Below, one piece after another: positions 48,498 through 58,585 of a stretch of DNA of 64,000 nt. A program made the translations under genes and the position numbers. The DNA is from Olsenella sp. SW781 (GTDB lineage Bacteria > Actinomycetota > Coriobacteriia > Coriobacteriales > Atopobiaceae). The notes beneath the pieces are model-generated. The model had not been told where the DNA came from. It ran no database searches and saw only the letters and a program-made list of their open reading frames with translations. Within the stretch, counting starts at the first letter, position 1; every line of letters starts with the position of its first letter. The stretch spans positions 1 to 64,000 of the forward strand of contig NZ_SJOU01000012.1 in NCBI RefSeq assembly GCF_012027725.1, in the 5' to 3' direction.

Positions 48498-50252
48498 GTG
48501 AGCGAGACGAGCCCTATCGCGCAGCAGCACACGCCGCCCGAGGAGATCCTCCTAGGCAGGTATCGCGTTCTCGCGCGCCGGGGGACCGGCGGCTTTGGCA
48601 CGGTCTGCACCTGCTGGGACCTGCGCCTCCAGCGCCGTGTGGCCATCAAGCGGCTCCCCATCCTCGATGACGCCGCAACCACGACGGCCGAGGAGGCCCT
48701 CGCGGAGGCGCGCACGGCGTGCATGCTGGGACACCCCAACATCGTGACGGTCTTTGACTTTGAGTCCGACGGGGCCTACGCGTACATCGTCATGGAGTAC
48801 GTCGACGGGCTCAACCTCGCCGAGCTGCTCGCCCGCGTGGAGGGCGGCAGGCTCACCTGCGAGGAGTGCGCGCAGGTGCTCGACTCCGTGGCACGCGCGC
48901 TCGAGTTTGCCCACGAGAACCGCGTCCTGCACCTGGACATCAAGCCCACCAACATCATGATCGACCGGCAGGGCGTGGTGAAGCTCGCGGACTTTGGCAT
49001 GGCCACGCTCGCCTCGGCCGCCGGATACGGCGGGGCGCGCGGCGGCACCGTGGGCTACATGCCCCCCGAGCAGATCGAGGGCATGCTCGTGGACGAGCGC
49101 AGCGACGTCTTCTCGCTCGCCGTGGTCCTCTGGCAGGCGCTCGGCGGGACCTGCCCCTTTGCCGCGGACTCCGCCGCCGCCTCGCTGCGCCTCATCGAGC
49201 GCGGGCCGCGGCGGCCCCTCTCCCGCGACTGCCCGGAGCTGGCCGGAGACCCCGAGCTCATCCTCGCCGACGCGCTCGCCCCCCAGGCCTCCGCGCGGCC
49301 CGCCGACGTCCGTGAGTTCGCCGACGAGCTCGTCCCCTGGCTGGGCGACCCGCGCGCCGGCGCCGCGTCGCTCAGGGAGCTCGTTGACCAGGCCGAGAAG
49401 GACGACGGGTCGGCGGCCACGCTCGTGGGCGAGCGCCCGCCGATCGCCCTGCGCCTCCCGTGGCTGCCGAGCGCGATCGGCCGTGCCGTCACCGCGCTCG
49501 CGACGTTCGCGACCGTCCGGCTCGCGCTGCCCGCGCTGCTTGGACCCGAGTCCGGCGCCGCCGCGGCGGCGTCACTCGCGTGCGCCGTTGCCGCGGCGGC
49601 CTGGCCGCCCCTCGGCGGCGCGCTCGGCGGCCTCGCGCTGGCGGGCGCGCTCGGCGTCACCGCGCGGGCGCCCTCGTCGTTCCCGCTGGCGGCCGCGGTA
49701 GCGGCGGCGACCCTCGTGTGGTGGGCCGCCGTGGGCCGAAAGGAGCACCTCGGCGGCCTCGCCGTCCTTCTCCCCTGCTGCCTGCCCACGCCCGCCGCGG
49801 GCGCGGGCGTCGCGGGGTACGCGCTCGACCCCGGCCCCGCCGCGGTCACGGGCGCGGTCGGCTACCTGCTGGGAAGCCTCTTCGGGTGCGCCGTCGACGC
49901 GGGGTTTTCCGCCACGGTGACCGTCGCGGCGCTGCTCGCGGAGTGGTCGGACCCGGCGTTCTGGGCCGTCTGCGCGGGTGCTGCGCTCTGCGGCGCCGTC
50001 TCGTCCGCCGTGGCGCTGCGCGGCTCGGTGGCGGCGGGGGTCTGCGGCCAGATCCTCGGCCTCTGCCTGCTTGTGGGCTCCGAGGTCATCGCAGCTAGCA
50101 TGGAGAATGCCGGTATATGGGCCGCCCTCGATTGGGAGGCCGCCGTCATTGCGGTACTCTTGTCTGTGCTTTTGTGCATTGCGACAGTCCTCAGAGGCCC
50201 GCTCTTCGAGGACCTGGATGACGAGGATGGGTACCATGAGCTTCCTCAGTGA
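48498..50252 (+). CDS. Membrane Ser/Thr protein kinase with long hydrophobic C-terminus
   Basis: 584 residues. A Hanks-type kinase domain (about 20-275) has glycine loop RRGTGGFGTV, VAIKR with Lys51, catalytic loop VLHLDIKPTNIM (Leu replaces the usual Arg of HRD), DFG in LADFGMATL and GYMPPEQIEG. From about 320 onward the protein is Ala/Gly/Leu rich with perhaps eight membrane segments instead of an extracellular sensor. The start is GTG 48498 after GAAGGAGA. It heads the operon of FHA proteins, PP2C, SEDS-PBP and PknB; the next gene starts 17 bases before its stop. A non-RD kinase with this membrane part is unlike PknA, whose place it occupies. Probably phosphorylates wall-synthesis regulators. 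Confidence 0.82.
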   Translation: MSETSPIAQQHTPPEEILLGRYRVLARRGTGGFGTVCTCWDLRLQRRVAIKRLPILDDAATTTAEEALAEARTACMLGHPNIVTVFDFESDGAYAYIVMEYVDGLNLAELLARVEGGRLTCEECAQVLDSVARALEFAHENRVLHLDIKPTNIMIDRQGVVKLADFGMATLASAAGYGGARGGTVGYMPPEQIEGMLVDERSDVFSLAVVLWQALGGTCPFAADSAAASLRLIERGPRRPLSRDCPELAGDPELILADALAPQASARPADVREFADELVPWLGDPRAGAASLRELVDQAEKDDGSAATLVGERPPIALRLPWLPSAIGRAVTALATFATVRLALPALLGPESGAAAAASLACAVAAAAWPPLGGALGGLALAGALGVTARAPSSFPLAAAVAAATLVWWAAVGRKEHLGGLAVLLPCCLPTPAAGAGVAGYALDPGPAAVTGAVGYLLGSLFGCAVDAGFSATVTVAALLAEWSDPAFWAVCAGAALCGAVSSAVALRGSVAAGVCGQILGLCLLVGSEVIAASMENAGIWAALDWEAAVIAVLLSVLLCIATVLRGPLFEDLDDEDGYHELPQ

Positions 50253-51384
50253 CTTTGAGGGGCGCATCAGCTCCGTGTTCGGGGCCGCGCCGCAGGGATA
50301 TACCGAGCCGTTCTCATTCAAGAAGCTCGCCAAGCGCGCGGCGCGCGAGATGGAGAACGAGACGTACGAGATAGACGGCGTGGACACCGCGCCGGCGCTC
50401 TACACCGTGCTCGTCTCCTCCTCAGACGACTCCCTCATGCGGCCGCTCTACGAGCAGATCACCTACGAGATCTCCTCCTTCGTCACGGCCCAGGCCCAGA
50501 AGAAGGGCTACGCCTTCGTGGGCAGTCCCCTCGTGCGCTTCATGGTCGACCCGTCGCAGCGCTCCGGCAAGTTCGCCGTCTTCGCGGAGAACGTCGACGC
50601 GCGGACGCTCAACCGCCTGCGCGAGGAGGAGCGTGCGTTCCTCGCGGGCAACTCGAGCGCCGGCGGCGCCGCGGCCAAGATCAACCGTCGCGGACCGCAG
50701 CCGCGACCCACGCGCCGCCCGTCCGACCGCATGGCGTCGCTCGCCCCGCGCGAGCCCGAGCGCCGTCCCGCGCTCTCCGACTCCGAGGCCGGCCTCGAGG
50801 TCATGCCCGCCGAGTTTGACGACGTCGCGGGACCCGTCGCCTCCGCGTCCGAGTCCACGCCCATGCCCGTCGCGGCAGCCGGCACGCCGCTCGTCGCGCC
50901 CGCGGCGCAGCCCGCCGCCATCCCGGTTCCGCAGACGCAGCGCCGCAACGTCCCGCTCGTCGACATGAGGCGCGGCGTGGGGGCGGACGCGGTCGCCGGC
51001 ATCGCCGGCGCGGTCCCCGGGGCCGCCGCCGTGGCGTCCTCCATCCCCGCCCCGGCGCCGACGCCCGCGGCACCGGCCGAGGACGAGAGCGTGGCCACCT
51101 GCCTGCTTATCGACCGCCAGACCGGGCGGACCTTCTCGGCCAAGGCCCCCGCGACCGTCATCGGGCGCGAGCGCTCCCAGGCCGGCGTCGTCCTGCGCGA
51201 CCCCAACGTCTCCCGCCGCCACGCCCAGCTCTCCTTTGACGGGCGCGACTGGCACATCACCGACCTCAACTCCACCAACGGCACGCTCGTGAACGACGTC
51301 GACGTCCAGGACTGCGTCCTGCGCGACGGCGACCTCATCACGCTCGGCCTCGTGAACCTCGAGTTCAGGGAGATGCGCGCATGA
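50236..51384 (+). CDS. fhaA: FhaA-like protein (DUF3662 plus FHA domain)
   Basis: 382 residues. The N-terminal DUF3662/FhaA domain (1-130) has FEGRISSVFGAAPQGYTEPF and YTVLVSSSDDS. A long Ala/Pro/Arg-rich linker (about 135-290) separates it from a C-terminal FHA domain (about 295-382) with IGRERSQAGVVLRDPNVSRR and STNGTLVNDVDV, which binds phosphothreonine. In actinobacteria FhaA recruits MviN/peptidoglycan factors after kinase action. The start is ATG 50236, overlapping the upstream kinase by 17 bases, and the end overlaps the next gene by 4 bases (ATGA). The linker is longer and more basic than average. Confidence 0.9.
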   Translation: MSFLSDFEGRISSVFGAAPQGYTEPFSFKKLAKRAAREMENETYEIDGVDTAPALYTVLVSSSDDSLMRPLYEQITYEISSFVTAQAQKKGYAFVGSPLVRFMVDPSQRSGKFAVFAENVDARTLNRLREEERAFLAGNSSAGGAAAKINRRGPQPRPTRRPSDRMASLAPREPERRPALSDSEAGLEVMPAEFDDVAGPVASASESTPMPVAAAGTPLVAPAAQPAAIPVPQTQRRNVPLVDMRRGVGADAVAGIAGAVPGAAAVASSIPAPAPTPAAPAEDESVATCLLIDRQTGRTFSAKAPATVIGRERSQAGVVLRDPNVSRRHAQLSFDGRDWHITDLNSTNGTLVNDVDVQDCVLRDGDLITLGLVNLEFREMRA

Positions 51385-51794
51385 TCGACCTCGTCCTCTT
51401 CGTGGGACGCGTCCTTCTCGTCGTCGTCCTGTACATCTTCCTCTTCGCCGTCATGCGGACGGGCGTGGGCCTCGTGCGGGGCCAGCGTCGCGACGCGGCG
51501 ATCTGGTCCGTGGACGTGGAGAAGGGCACCCGCTCGCTCAGGGGCCTGCACGTCGACATCCTCGGCCCCGTCGTCATCGGGCGCTCCCCCTCGTCGGACA
51601 TCGTCGTTGACGAGCCCTACGTCTCGTCAACGCACGCCCGCTTCACCCTCCAGGGGCCGGCCCTCGTGCTCGAGGACCTCGGCTCCACCAACGGAACGCT
51701 CGTCAACGGGCACGGCATCGAGCAGCCCGTCACGCTGAGGGAGGGCGACGAGGTCCAGGTGGGCGACACCATCATGAGGGTGAGCCGCGGATGA
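51381..51794 (+). CDS. fhaB: FhaB-like membrane-anchored FHA protein
   Basis: 137 residues: an N-terminal membrane helix (VLFVGRVLLVVVLYIFLFAV, about 4-24), a short linker, and an FHA domain (about 50-137) with IGRSPSSDIVVDEPYVSSTH and STNGTLVNGHGI. It matches FhaB/FipA of the actinobacterial division cluster, a phospho-dependent adaptor at the membrane. ATG 51381 overlaps the FhaA TGA and its own end overlaps the PP2C start (ATGA both times), so the set is translationally coupled. Confidence 0.9.
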   Translation: MIDLVLFVGRVLLVVVLYIFLFAVMRTGVGLVRGQRRDAAIWSVDVEKGTRSLRGLHVDILGPVVIGRSPSSDIVVDEPYVSSTHARFTLQGPALVLEDLGSTNGTLVNGHGIEQPVTLREGDEVQVGDTIMRVSRG

Positions 51795-53107
51795 CGGAGG
51801 AGTCTCAGGTCATCACCGCCCCGGAGCCCGCCAACGCCCCGGGCCGCGCCGAGATGCCCGTCGAGGGACGCGCCGGCGCGGACAAGGTCACGGGCTCCAA
51901 CGGGTTCATCTCCTGGGGCTCGCGCAGCGACGTGGGCCTCGTCCGCGGCCACAACGAGGACTCGTTCTTCCTTCGCGCGCCGCTCTTCGTGGTGTCCGAC
52001 GGCATGGGCGGCCATGCGGCCGGCGAGGTCGCAAGCTCCATCGCCGTTGACACCATCGGCGAGCGCGCGCCCGCGACCGCCGACGACGTCCTGCTCGGCG
52101 CCGCCGTCGAGGCCGCGAACCAGGCCGTGATCAAGGGCGCCGAGGAGGGCATCGGCAAGCCCGGCATGGGCTGCACCGCCACCGCCATCCTCATCGAGAA
52201 GAACAAGATGGCCGTGGCCCACGTCGGCGACTCGCGCGCCTACGTGCTGCACCACGGCACGCTCGTGCGCGTCACGCACGACCACTCCTACGTCGAGGAG
52301 CTCGTCGACTCCGGCCAGATCACGGCCGACGAGGCGCGCACGCACCCCTCGCGCTCCATCATCACCCGAGCGCTCGGCTCGGACCCCGACATGTACGCGG
52401 ACCACTTCTCCCTCGAGGTCAACACGGGCGACCGCATCATCCTGTGCTCGGACGGCCTCTCGTCGATGATCTCCGACAGCGAGATAGAGTCCGTCGCCGT
52501 GTCCAGCGCCACGCCGCAGCAGGCGGCCGACAACCTCGTCTCCGCCGCGCTCACGGCGGGCGGCGCGGACAACGTCACCGTCATCGTCGTTGACGTCCTG
52601 AACGACGGCGTCGCCGACGAGATCCGCCGGCGGCTCATCCGGCGCGCCGCCATGATCACGAGCGCCGTGGCCGGCGTCCTCATCGCCGCCTTCCTCGTCA
52701 CCGCAGCCTTCGTCCGCAGCGAGTGGTACCTCGCCGAGAACGGCGGCACCGTCGCCATCTACCGCGGCATCAAGGGTGACATCCTCGGCATCCCGCTGAA
52801 CGAGCTCGTGGGGACGAGCGCCGTGAAGGTGAGCGACCTCCCCTCGTCCGTCCAGGACCAGCTCGAGCAGGGCATCCGCGTGAACGGCGAAGAGGCGGCG
52901 CTCGAGACGATCGACTCCTACCACCGCCAGATCGACGAGGAGGCCGTGAAGGCCGCCCAGGTGGCCGAGGGGGCCAAGTCCGACGGTCAGCCCGGCGCCG
53001 AGGAGGGGGCCGCTGCGGAGGACGCCGGTCAGGCGGGCCAGAGCGCTGCCGAGACCCCTCCGACCGAGGGGCAGACGGGCGACGCAGAGACGAACGGGGG
53101 CGAGTGA
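51791..53107 (+). CDS. pstP: PP2C-family Ser/Thr phosphatase (PstP-like)
   Basis: 438 residues. The cytosolic PP2C domain (about 35-275) carries [53 protein letters not shown] and [12 protein letters not shown], with all metal aspartates visible. A membrane helix (about 292-312) leads to an extracytoplasmic tail of about 125 residues ending in an Ala/Glu/Gly-rich acidic stretch. It reverses phosphorylation by the two kinases of the operon. The start is ATG 51791. A unique N-terminal extension of about 35 residues precedes the catalytic domain. Confidence 0.93.
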   Translation: MTEESQVITAPEPANAPGRAEMPVEGRAGADKVTGSNGFISWGSRSDVGLVRGHNEDSFFLRAPLFVVSDGMGGHAAGEVASSIAVDTIGERAPATADDVLLGAAVEAANQAVIKGAEEGIGKPGMGCTATAILIEKNKMAVAHVGDSRAYVLHHGTLVRVTHDHSYVEELVDSGQITADEARTHPSRSIITRALGSDPDMYADHFSLEVNTGDRIILCSDGLSSMISDSEIESVAVSSATPQQAADNLVSAALTAGGADNVTVIVVDVLNDGVADEIRRRLIRRAAMITSAVAGVLIAAFLVTAAFVRSEWYLAENGGTVAIYRGIKGDILGIPLNELVGTSAVKVSDLPSSVQDQLEQGIRVNGEEAALETIDSYHRQIDEEAVKAAQVAEGAKSDGQPGAEEGAAAEDAGQAGQSAAETPPTEGQTGDAETNGGE

Positions 53108-53108
53108 G

Positions 53109-56066
53109 ATGGCGAGAAGAACGCACTTCTCGGGCGCTCGCACGCGCGCGGCCTACGAGGCCATGGCCGCCCCCGCCGCTCCCGCCCCGCGCGGCCTCTC
53201 ACGCCGCAACACCGAGCTCTTCCTGCTGTTCCTCGCGGCGGTGCCCGTCGTCCTGCTCTATGCGATGTACGTGGTCACCACCACGGCGCAGCTGAGCCTC
53301 GCCACGCTGGGCGTGCCGCTGGGGCTCTTCGCCGCCTTCGGCGCGGCCCACGTCGCCATACGCTTCCTCGCGCCGGGGGCCGACCCCGCCATCCTGCCCA
53401 TCGTCTTCGCGCTCTCGGGGACGGGCATCACGTTCCTCACGCGCCTCGCGCCCGATCTCGCCGTCAACCAGGTCATCTGGCTCTTCGTCTCCATCGCGGC
53501 CATGGTCGTCGTGCTCGCCGTGGTGCGCAACCTCGACCGCCTCGCGGACTTCAAGTACACGCTCGGAATCGCCGGCGTGGTCCTGCTGGTGCTGCCCATG
53601 ATCGTCGGCACCGAGCGTGGCGGGTCCAAGCTCTGGATCAACATCGGCGGCTTCACCTTCCAGCCGGGCGAGTTCGCCAAGATCGCCATCGTCCTCTTCC
53701 TGGCGTTCTACCTCGCCGCCAACCGCGAGGCGCTCTCGGCCTCCATGCGCAAGATCGGCCCTGTGAGCCTCCCGCGCCTGAGGATGCTCCTGCCGCTCTT
53801 CGTGGTCTGGGGCGTGAGCCTGCTCGTCGTGGCCTTTGAGACCGACCTCGGCAGCGCCCTTCTCCTCTTCACGTTCTTCCTCATCATGCTCTACGTGGCC
53901 ACCGGCCGCGTGAGCTACGTCGTGGTGAGCCTCCTTCTGCTCGCCGTGGGCGGCGTGGCCTGCTACAACCTCTTCGGCCACGTGCAGACGCGCGTGAACA
54001 TCTGGCTCGACCCGTGGGCCGACGCCTCGGGCGGCGGCTACCAGATCGTGCAGTCGCTCTACTCGCTCGCCGACGGCGGGCTCATGGGGCGCGGCATCGG
54101 CAAGGGCATGGCGACGGTCATCCCCGTCGTGGAGAGCGACTTCATCTTCTCCGCCATCGGCGAGGAGATGGGGCTGCTCGGCGGCGCGGCCATCTTGATC
54201 CTCTACCTGCTGCTGTGTGTGCGCGGCCTCGCAACGGCGGCGCGCGCCAAGTCCGACACTTCGGCCTTCGCCGCGGTGGGCCTCACGAGCGCCATCTGCT
54301 TCCAGGCCTTCCTCATCGTGGGAGGCGTCACCAAGCTCCTGCCGCTCACGGGCGTGACCCTGCCCTTCATGAGCCAGGGCGGCACCTCGCTGCTCGCGAG
54401 CTTCATCATCGTGGGCCTGCTCCTGCGCGCGGGAGACGAGGGCACCGGCCGCGGCACCCAGATCGAGAGCGGCCTTTCGGGCGAGAAGAACGTGCGCCCG
54501 CCGCTGTCGTCTGTCGCCGAGGGGGCCGGCAAGGTCGGCGCGCACGCGGCGTCCGTGGTGCACGGCAGCCATGCGCGCGGAAGCTTCTCGCTGCTCACGG
54601 CCGAGTCCGGCGTCCTGGGCCGCGTGGCGCTCGGAAAGCGTCTGACGAACCTCATCACGGTCTTCTCGCTGCTCTTTGCCGTCCTTATCGCCAACCTCAC
54701 GTACGTGATGCAGATCGACGCCGCGCGCGTGCAGGACCTGCCCACGAACAACCACACCATCGCCCGGAGCGCCTACGTGCAGCGCGGCGCCATCATCACG
54801 TCCGACGGCGTGACGCTGGCCGAGAGCATCCAGCAGGCCGACGGCACCTACCTCCGGAGCTACCCCCAGGGCACGCTCGCGCGCCACACCGTGGGCTACA
54901 TCTCCCTCCAGTACGGCTCAGCCGGCATCGAGGAGACCATGAACGACACGCTCACCGGACATGCGGACTACTCCAACTGGAGAAGCGCGCTCTACACCCT
55001 CGCGGGCGTCGACCAGCCCGGCTCGACCGTGGCGCTCACCATCAACTCGCTCATCCAGCGCGCGGCGGAGGACGCCCTGCAGGGCTACACCGGCTCGATC
55101 GTGATCCTCGACCCCAAGACGGGTGCCGTCCTGGCCAAGGCGTCCAACCCCACCTACACCGTCGACAACCTCGAGTCCGTCATGGCCTCGGGCACGAACG
55201 GCGAGCTCATCGACCGCGCGACGAGCGTCCTCTACCCGCCCGGGTCCTCCTTCAAGGCCCTCACGCTGGCCGCCGCGCTCGACTCCGGCACCACCACGCT
55301 CGACGCCGTCTACGACGCGAGCGCCGAGATAGAGATCGGCGGCGCACCCGTCACCAACAACCACGACGCCGACTACGGCGAGCTCACGCTGCGCGACGCG
55401 CTCGCCGTCTCCTCCAACACCGCCTTCGGGCAGGTCGGCGTGGAGGTGGGAGCCAGCACGCTCGTGAGCTACGCCAACGCCTTCGGCTACGGGCGCCGCG
55501 TCGGCCAGGACTTCAAGTGCACCGCCTCCCTCATGCCCGACCCGTCCGAGATGACGGAGTGGGAGACCGCGTGGGCGGCCTGCGGCCAGCCCGTGGGCGA
55601 GCACGAGAGCCCCGCGGGCCCGCAGACCACCGTCATGCAGAACGCCATGGTGGCCCAGGCCATCGCCAACGGCGGCGTGGTCATGGACCCCTACGTGGTC
55701 GACCACGTGCTCTCCCCCGAGGGCGTCGAGACCTCGCGCACCCAGGCCCGCTCGCTCGGGCAGGCCATCTCGGCCGACACCGCCGCGCTCGTGAAGGAGG
55801 CCATGCTCCAGGTCGTCGAGAGCGGCACGGGCATGGCGGCCCGGGTCCAGGGGACCCGCGTGGCCGGAAAGACCGGCACCGCCGAGGTCGGAGACGGCAC
55901 CATCAACTCGCTCTTCATCGGCTTCGCGCCGTATGACAACCCGACCCTCGTCATCTCGATCTGCGTCGAGGGCCAGGGGGAGGACGTCGAGGGCCTCGCG
56001 GCCTCGCTCGCCGGGCAGGTGCTCGCGCGCGCCCTCGCCGTGCAGTCATCCGGGGCGGGCAGCTGA
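53109..56066 (+). CDS. SEDS glycosyltransferase fused to a class B penicillin-binding protein
   Basis: A 985-residue single chain. Residues about 30-450 are a RodA/FtsW-type SEDS polymerase with about ten membrane helices ([61 protein letters not shown]). After a 60-residue linker a further membrane helix (about 513-536) begins a PbpA-type transpeptidase. It has [15 protein letters not shown], active-site Ser713 and Lys716 (SSFK), SSN (768-770) and KTGTAE (from 921). In most actinobacteria rodA and pbpA are separate adjacent genes. ATG 53109 is one base after the PP2C stop. An exact 12-mer copy spans codons 1-5 (Met-Ala-Arg-Arg-Thr, with rare AGA) and another lies at 54480 in the linker. Confidence 0.92.
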   Translation: MARRTHFSGARTRAAYEAMAAPAAPAPRGLSRRNTELFLLFLAAVPVVLLYAMYVVTTTAQLSLATLGVPLGLFAAFGAAHVAIRFLAPGADPAILPIVFALSGTGITFLTRLAPDLAVNQVIWLFVSIAAMVVVLAVVRNLDRLADFKYTLGIAGVVLLVLPMIVGTERGGSKLWINIGGFTFQPGEFAKIAIVLFLAFYLAANREALSASMRKIGPVSLPRLRMLLPLFVVWGVSLLVVAFETDLGSALLLFTFFLIMLYVATGRVSYVVVSLLLLAVGGVACYNLFGHVQTRVNIWLDPWADASGGGYQIVQSLYSLADGGLMGRGIGKGMATVIPVVESDFIFSAIGEEMGLLGGAAILILYLLLCVRGLATAARAKSDTSAFAAVGLTSAICFQAFLIVGGVTKLLPLTGVTLPFMSQGGTSLLASFIIVGLLLRAGDEGTGRGTQIESGLSGEKNVRPPLSSVAEGAGKVGAHAASVVHGSHARGSFSLLTAESGVLGRVALGKRLTNLITVFSLLFAVLIANLTYVMQIDAARVQDLPTNNHTIARSAYVQRGAIITSDGVTLAESIQQADGTYLRSYPQGTLARHTVGYISLQYGSAGIEETMNDTLTGHADYSNWRSALYTLAGVDQPGSTVALTINSLIQRAAEDALQGYTGSIVILDPKTGAVLAKASNPTYTVDNLESVMASGTNGELIDRATSVLYPPGSSFKALTLAAALDSGTTTLDAVYDASAEIEIGGAPVTNNHDADYGELTLRDALAVSSNTAFGQVGVEVGASTLVSYANAFGYGRRVGQDFKCTASLMPDPSEMTEWETAWAACGQPVGEHESPAGPQTTVMQNAMVAQAIANGGVVMDPYVVDHVLSPEGVETSRTQARSLGQAISADTAALVKEAMLQVVESGTGMAARVQGTRVAGKTGTAEVGDGTINSLFIGFAPYDNPTLVISICVEGQGEDVEGLAASLAGQVLARALAVQSSGAGS

Positions 56067-56195
56067 TGGGGGCGCGACAGACCGACAGGACACACTGACC
56101 AACGAAGCAGAAACGAACCAGAGATAGAGCAGGACGCGCCCTCGGCGCACAGAAAAGGGGACGCGGCACGGCCGCGAGCGGGATAGGAGTTGAGC

Positions 56196-58277
56196 ATGCC
56201 AGGGATGATTCTCGGCGGACGCTACCAGGTGCAGGACAAGATCGGGACGGGAGGCATGGCCACGGTCTTCCGCGGCCTTGACGAGGTGCTCGGCCGCACC
56301 GTCGCCATCAAGACGATGCTGCCCCAGTACGCCGCGGACCCGTCCTTCGCCGCGCGCTTCAAGCAGGAGGCGCAGGCCGCGGCTGCTCTGCAGAGCCCCT
56401 ACATCGTCTCCGTCTACGACTGGGGCAAGGACGCCGACACGTACTACATCGTCATGGAGTACCTGCGCGGCACCGACCTCAAGAGCGGCATTCGCAAGCA
56501 CGGCGCACTCGACTGCAAGAAGGTCGCGCAGATCGGCTCGCAGATCGCGCAGGCGCTCTCCGTGGCCCACAAGCACGACATCATCCACCGCGACATCAAG
56601 CCGCAGAACATCATGGTGCAGCCGGACGGCAACATCAAGGTGATGGACTTCGGCATCGCGCGCGCCAAGAACAGCCACCTCACGCAGGACAACTCCGTCC
56701 TCGGCACGGCCCACTACGTCTCCCCCGAGCAGACGCAGGGCAAGGAGCTCGGGCCCACCACGGACATCTACTCGCTCGGCATCGTGATGTACGAGGCGGC
56801 CACCGGGCAGGTCCCCTTCCAGGGCGACGACGCCATCACCGTTGCCCTCAAGCAGGTGAACGAGCAGCCCAAGCCGCCCAGCCAGCTCAACCCCGCCGTG
56901 GACCCCGCCCTCGAGTCCATCATCCTCAAGTGCATGCAGAAGAACCCGGCCGACCGCTTCCAGACGGCCGACGAGCTCTTCCGCACGCTGCGCGACTACC
57001 TCGCGGGCCGCGTGCAGGCCGTGAACAGCGCCACCGCCATGCTCCCCATCCAGCCCACCAACAAGCTCGAGCGCGGCACGGGCGCCATCCCCGCCACGGG
57101 CGGCACCGCCTCCATCCCCCGCGTCGAGCGCACGAACCGCTATCGCGCGCAGAGCGCCACCGAGCAGGCCGCCGAGGAGGAGGCCGAGCGTCAGCGCAGG
57201 CACCGCCGCAACGTCATCCTCGGCGTGATCGGCGTCATCGCCGTCGTGGCCGTGGCGGCTGTCGCGCTCTTCTCGATCTTTGGCTCCGGCACCCAGACCA
57301 AGCCGGTGCCCAACCTCATCGGCCTCACCCAGGAGCAGGCCATCAAGGCGATCGAGGACAACGGCTTCGAGGTCGGCAAGGTGGAGCAGGGCTACACGTC
57401 GGCGCAGGACCCGGGCCTCGTCTACGAGCAGAACCCCCTTGCCACCCGCGCGATGCCCGAGGGCTCCTCCATTGACATCCGCGTCTCCAAGGGTGAGGCG
57501 CCGGCCGAGAAGGTCACGGTGCCCGACCTCACGAACCTCCCCGAGGACCAGGTGGAAGACGAGCTTGCCAAGTACAACCTCAAGGGGCGCAAGGGCGAGG
57601 ACCAGGAGAGCGACTCCATCGAGAAGGGCCGCGTCTGCGCCCAGGACACGCCCGAGGGCACCGAGGTCAACGTCGGCGAGACCATCACCTATCACATCTC
57701 CTCCGGCGCGAGCACGGCCGTCATCCCCAACGTGGTGGGCGACTACTACGAGGACGCGCAGGAGCGCCTCTCCAGCAGCGACGGCGAGTTTGACGTCAAG
57801 GTGGTCTGGGACTACAGCAACACCGTGGCCGAGGGCAACGTCATCTCCGTCGACCCTGCGGCGGGCAACACCGCCGAGGTGGGCTCCACGGTCACCATCA
57901 CCGTCTCGAGCGGCCCCAAGCCCGTGGAGAACGTGCCCGTGCCGTACGTCGTGGGCAAGAGCTACTACGACGCCCGCGCGCAGCTCCAGAACCTCGGCTT
58001 CGTGGTGCAGCTCGCCTCGGGCAGCAGCGCCGAGGGCGTGGTCGTCAGCCAGTCCGCCTGGGAGTCCCTGCCCGAGGGCGGCACGATCGTCCTCACCACC
58101 GAGGTCCAGTCCACCGGCAACGAGGGCGGCGGGTCCAACACGGGAACCGAGGGGGGCGGGAACTCCTCCACCGGGGACAACCAGGGCGGCACGAGCGGCG
58201 AGGGCACCGGCACCGACATCGGAAACGGCGTCAGCGTCAACTCGCGCTCGTCCTCGCGTCAGAAGAGCGGCAACTAG
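56196..58277 (+). CDS. pknB: PknB-type Ser/Thr kinase with PASTA domains
   Basis: 693 residues. The Hanks kinase domain (about 8-270) has GTGGMATV, VAIK with Lys39, HRDIKPQN with Asp133, DFG 151-153 and activation loop SVLGTAHYVSPEQ. A juxtamembrane linker and one membrane helix (about 339-362) follow. Four PASTA repeats (about 370-640) start near VPNLIGLTQEQA, VPDLTNLPEDQ, IPNVVGDYYEDA and VPYVVGKSYYDA, and a Gly/Ser/Asn tail ends the protein. PASTA domains bind muropeptides or lipid II and control wall growth. I start at ATG 56196 because AGGAG is seven bases upstream; a TTG two codons earlier is too close. It is last in the cluster, 129 bases after the SEDS-PBP gene, with an intrinsic terminator behind. 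Confidence 0.95.
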   Translation: MPGMILGGRYQVQDKIGTGGMATVFRGLDEVLGRTVAIKTMLPQYAADPSFAARFKQEAQAAAALQSPYIVSVYDWGKDADTYYIVMEYLRGTDLKSGIRKHGALDCKKVAQIGSQIAQALSVAHKHDIIHRDIKPQNIMVQPDGNIKVMDFGIARAKNSHLTQDNSVLGTAHYVSPEQTQGKELGPTTDIYSLGIVMYEAATGQVPFQGDDAITVALKQVNEQPKPPSQLNPAVDPALESIILKCMQKNPADRFQTADELFRTLRDYLAGRVQAVNSATAMLPIQPTNKLERGTGAIPATGGTASIPRVERTNRYRAQSATEQAAEEEAERQRRHRRNVILGVIGVIAVVAVAAVALFSIFGSGTQTKPVPNLIGLTQEQAIKAIEDNGFEVGKVEQGYTSAQDPGLVYEQNPLATRAMPEGSSIDIRVSKGEAPAEKVTVPDLTNLPEDQVEDELAKYNLKGRKGEDQESDSIEKGRVCAQDTPEGTEVNVGETITYHISSGASTAVIPNVVGDYYEDAQERLSSSDGEFDVKVVWDYSNTVAEGNVISVDPAAGNTAEVGSTVTITVSSGPKPVENVPVPYVVGKSYYDARAQLQNLGFVVQLASGSSAEGVVVSQSAWESLPEGGTIVLTTEVQSTGNEGGGSNTGTEGGGNSSTGDNQGGTSGEGTGTDIGNGVSVNSRSSSRQKSGN

Positions 58278-58300
58278 CGCAAACACACCCGACGCCACGA

Positions 58301-58331
58301 CGGCCGGGCCCCGCGGGGCCCGGCCGTTTTT
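58301..58331 (+). terminator. Terminator of the kinase/wall operon
   Basis: CGGCCGGGCCCC and GGGGCCCGGCCG pair perfectly around GC and are followed by TTTTT. Confidence 0.95.
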
Positions 58332-58339
58332 CTGCCTAC

Positions 58340-58409
58340 AAGATGCCTAAAAGGTGCCTGTCCCCATTTAGGCATGCCTAAATGGGGACAGGCACCTTTT
58401 AGGCATCTT
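58340..58409. repeat. Perfect 70-base palindrome, GCCTAAAAGG/GGGGACAGG type
   Basis: The 35-base arms meet with no loop (centre GGCATGCC). Each arm contains AAATGGGGACAGGCACC and TTTTAGGCATCTT. It lies between pknB and the convergent tRNA-Arg. The GGGGACAGG core links it to the elements at 2901, 7698, 32709 and 35211. Confidence 0.95.
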
Positions 58410-58424
58410 ACACGGAAAAGAGAA

Positions 58425-58456
58425 GCAGGTCAGACGGCTTATACCATCTGACCTGC
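58425..58456 (-). terminator. Terminator of tRNA-Arg (CCU)
   Basis: GCAGGTCAGA (58425-58434) pairs with TCTGACCTGC (58447-58456). The minus strand continues with TTCTCTTTT. Confidence 0.85.
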
Positions 58457-58464
58457 GAAAATTC

Positions 58465-58540
58465 TGGTGCCCCCGGGCCGATTCGAACGGCCGACACCCG
58501 CTTTAGGAGAGCGGTGCTCTATCCCCTGAGCTACGAAGGC
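58465..58540 (-). tRNA. tRNA-Arg (CCU)
   Basis: A 76-base cloverleaf on the minus strand with encoded CCA. The acceptor pairs GCCTTCG with CGGGGGC (two G-U pairs), the anticodon CCT is in CGCTCTCCTAAAGCG, and the T loop is CGTTCGAATCG. It reads the rare AGG arginine codon. Confidence 0.95.
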
Positions 58541-58585
58541 AGTGCGTCGAACTATTCTATCACCGCGCACGCGCGGCGACAAAAG

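Noticed and set aside
53199-58298. Long minus-strand frames antisense to the SEDS-PBP and pknB genes
   Set aside because: Same GC-bias artefact; the plus-strand proteins are complete and have conserved catalytic motifs.
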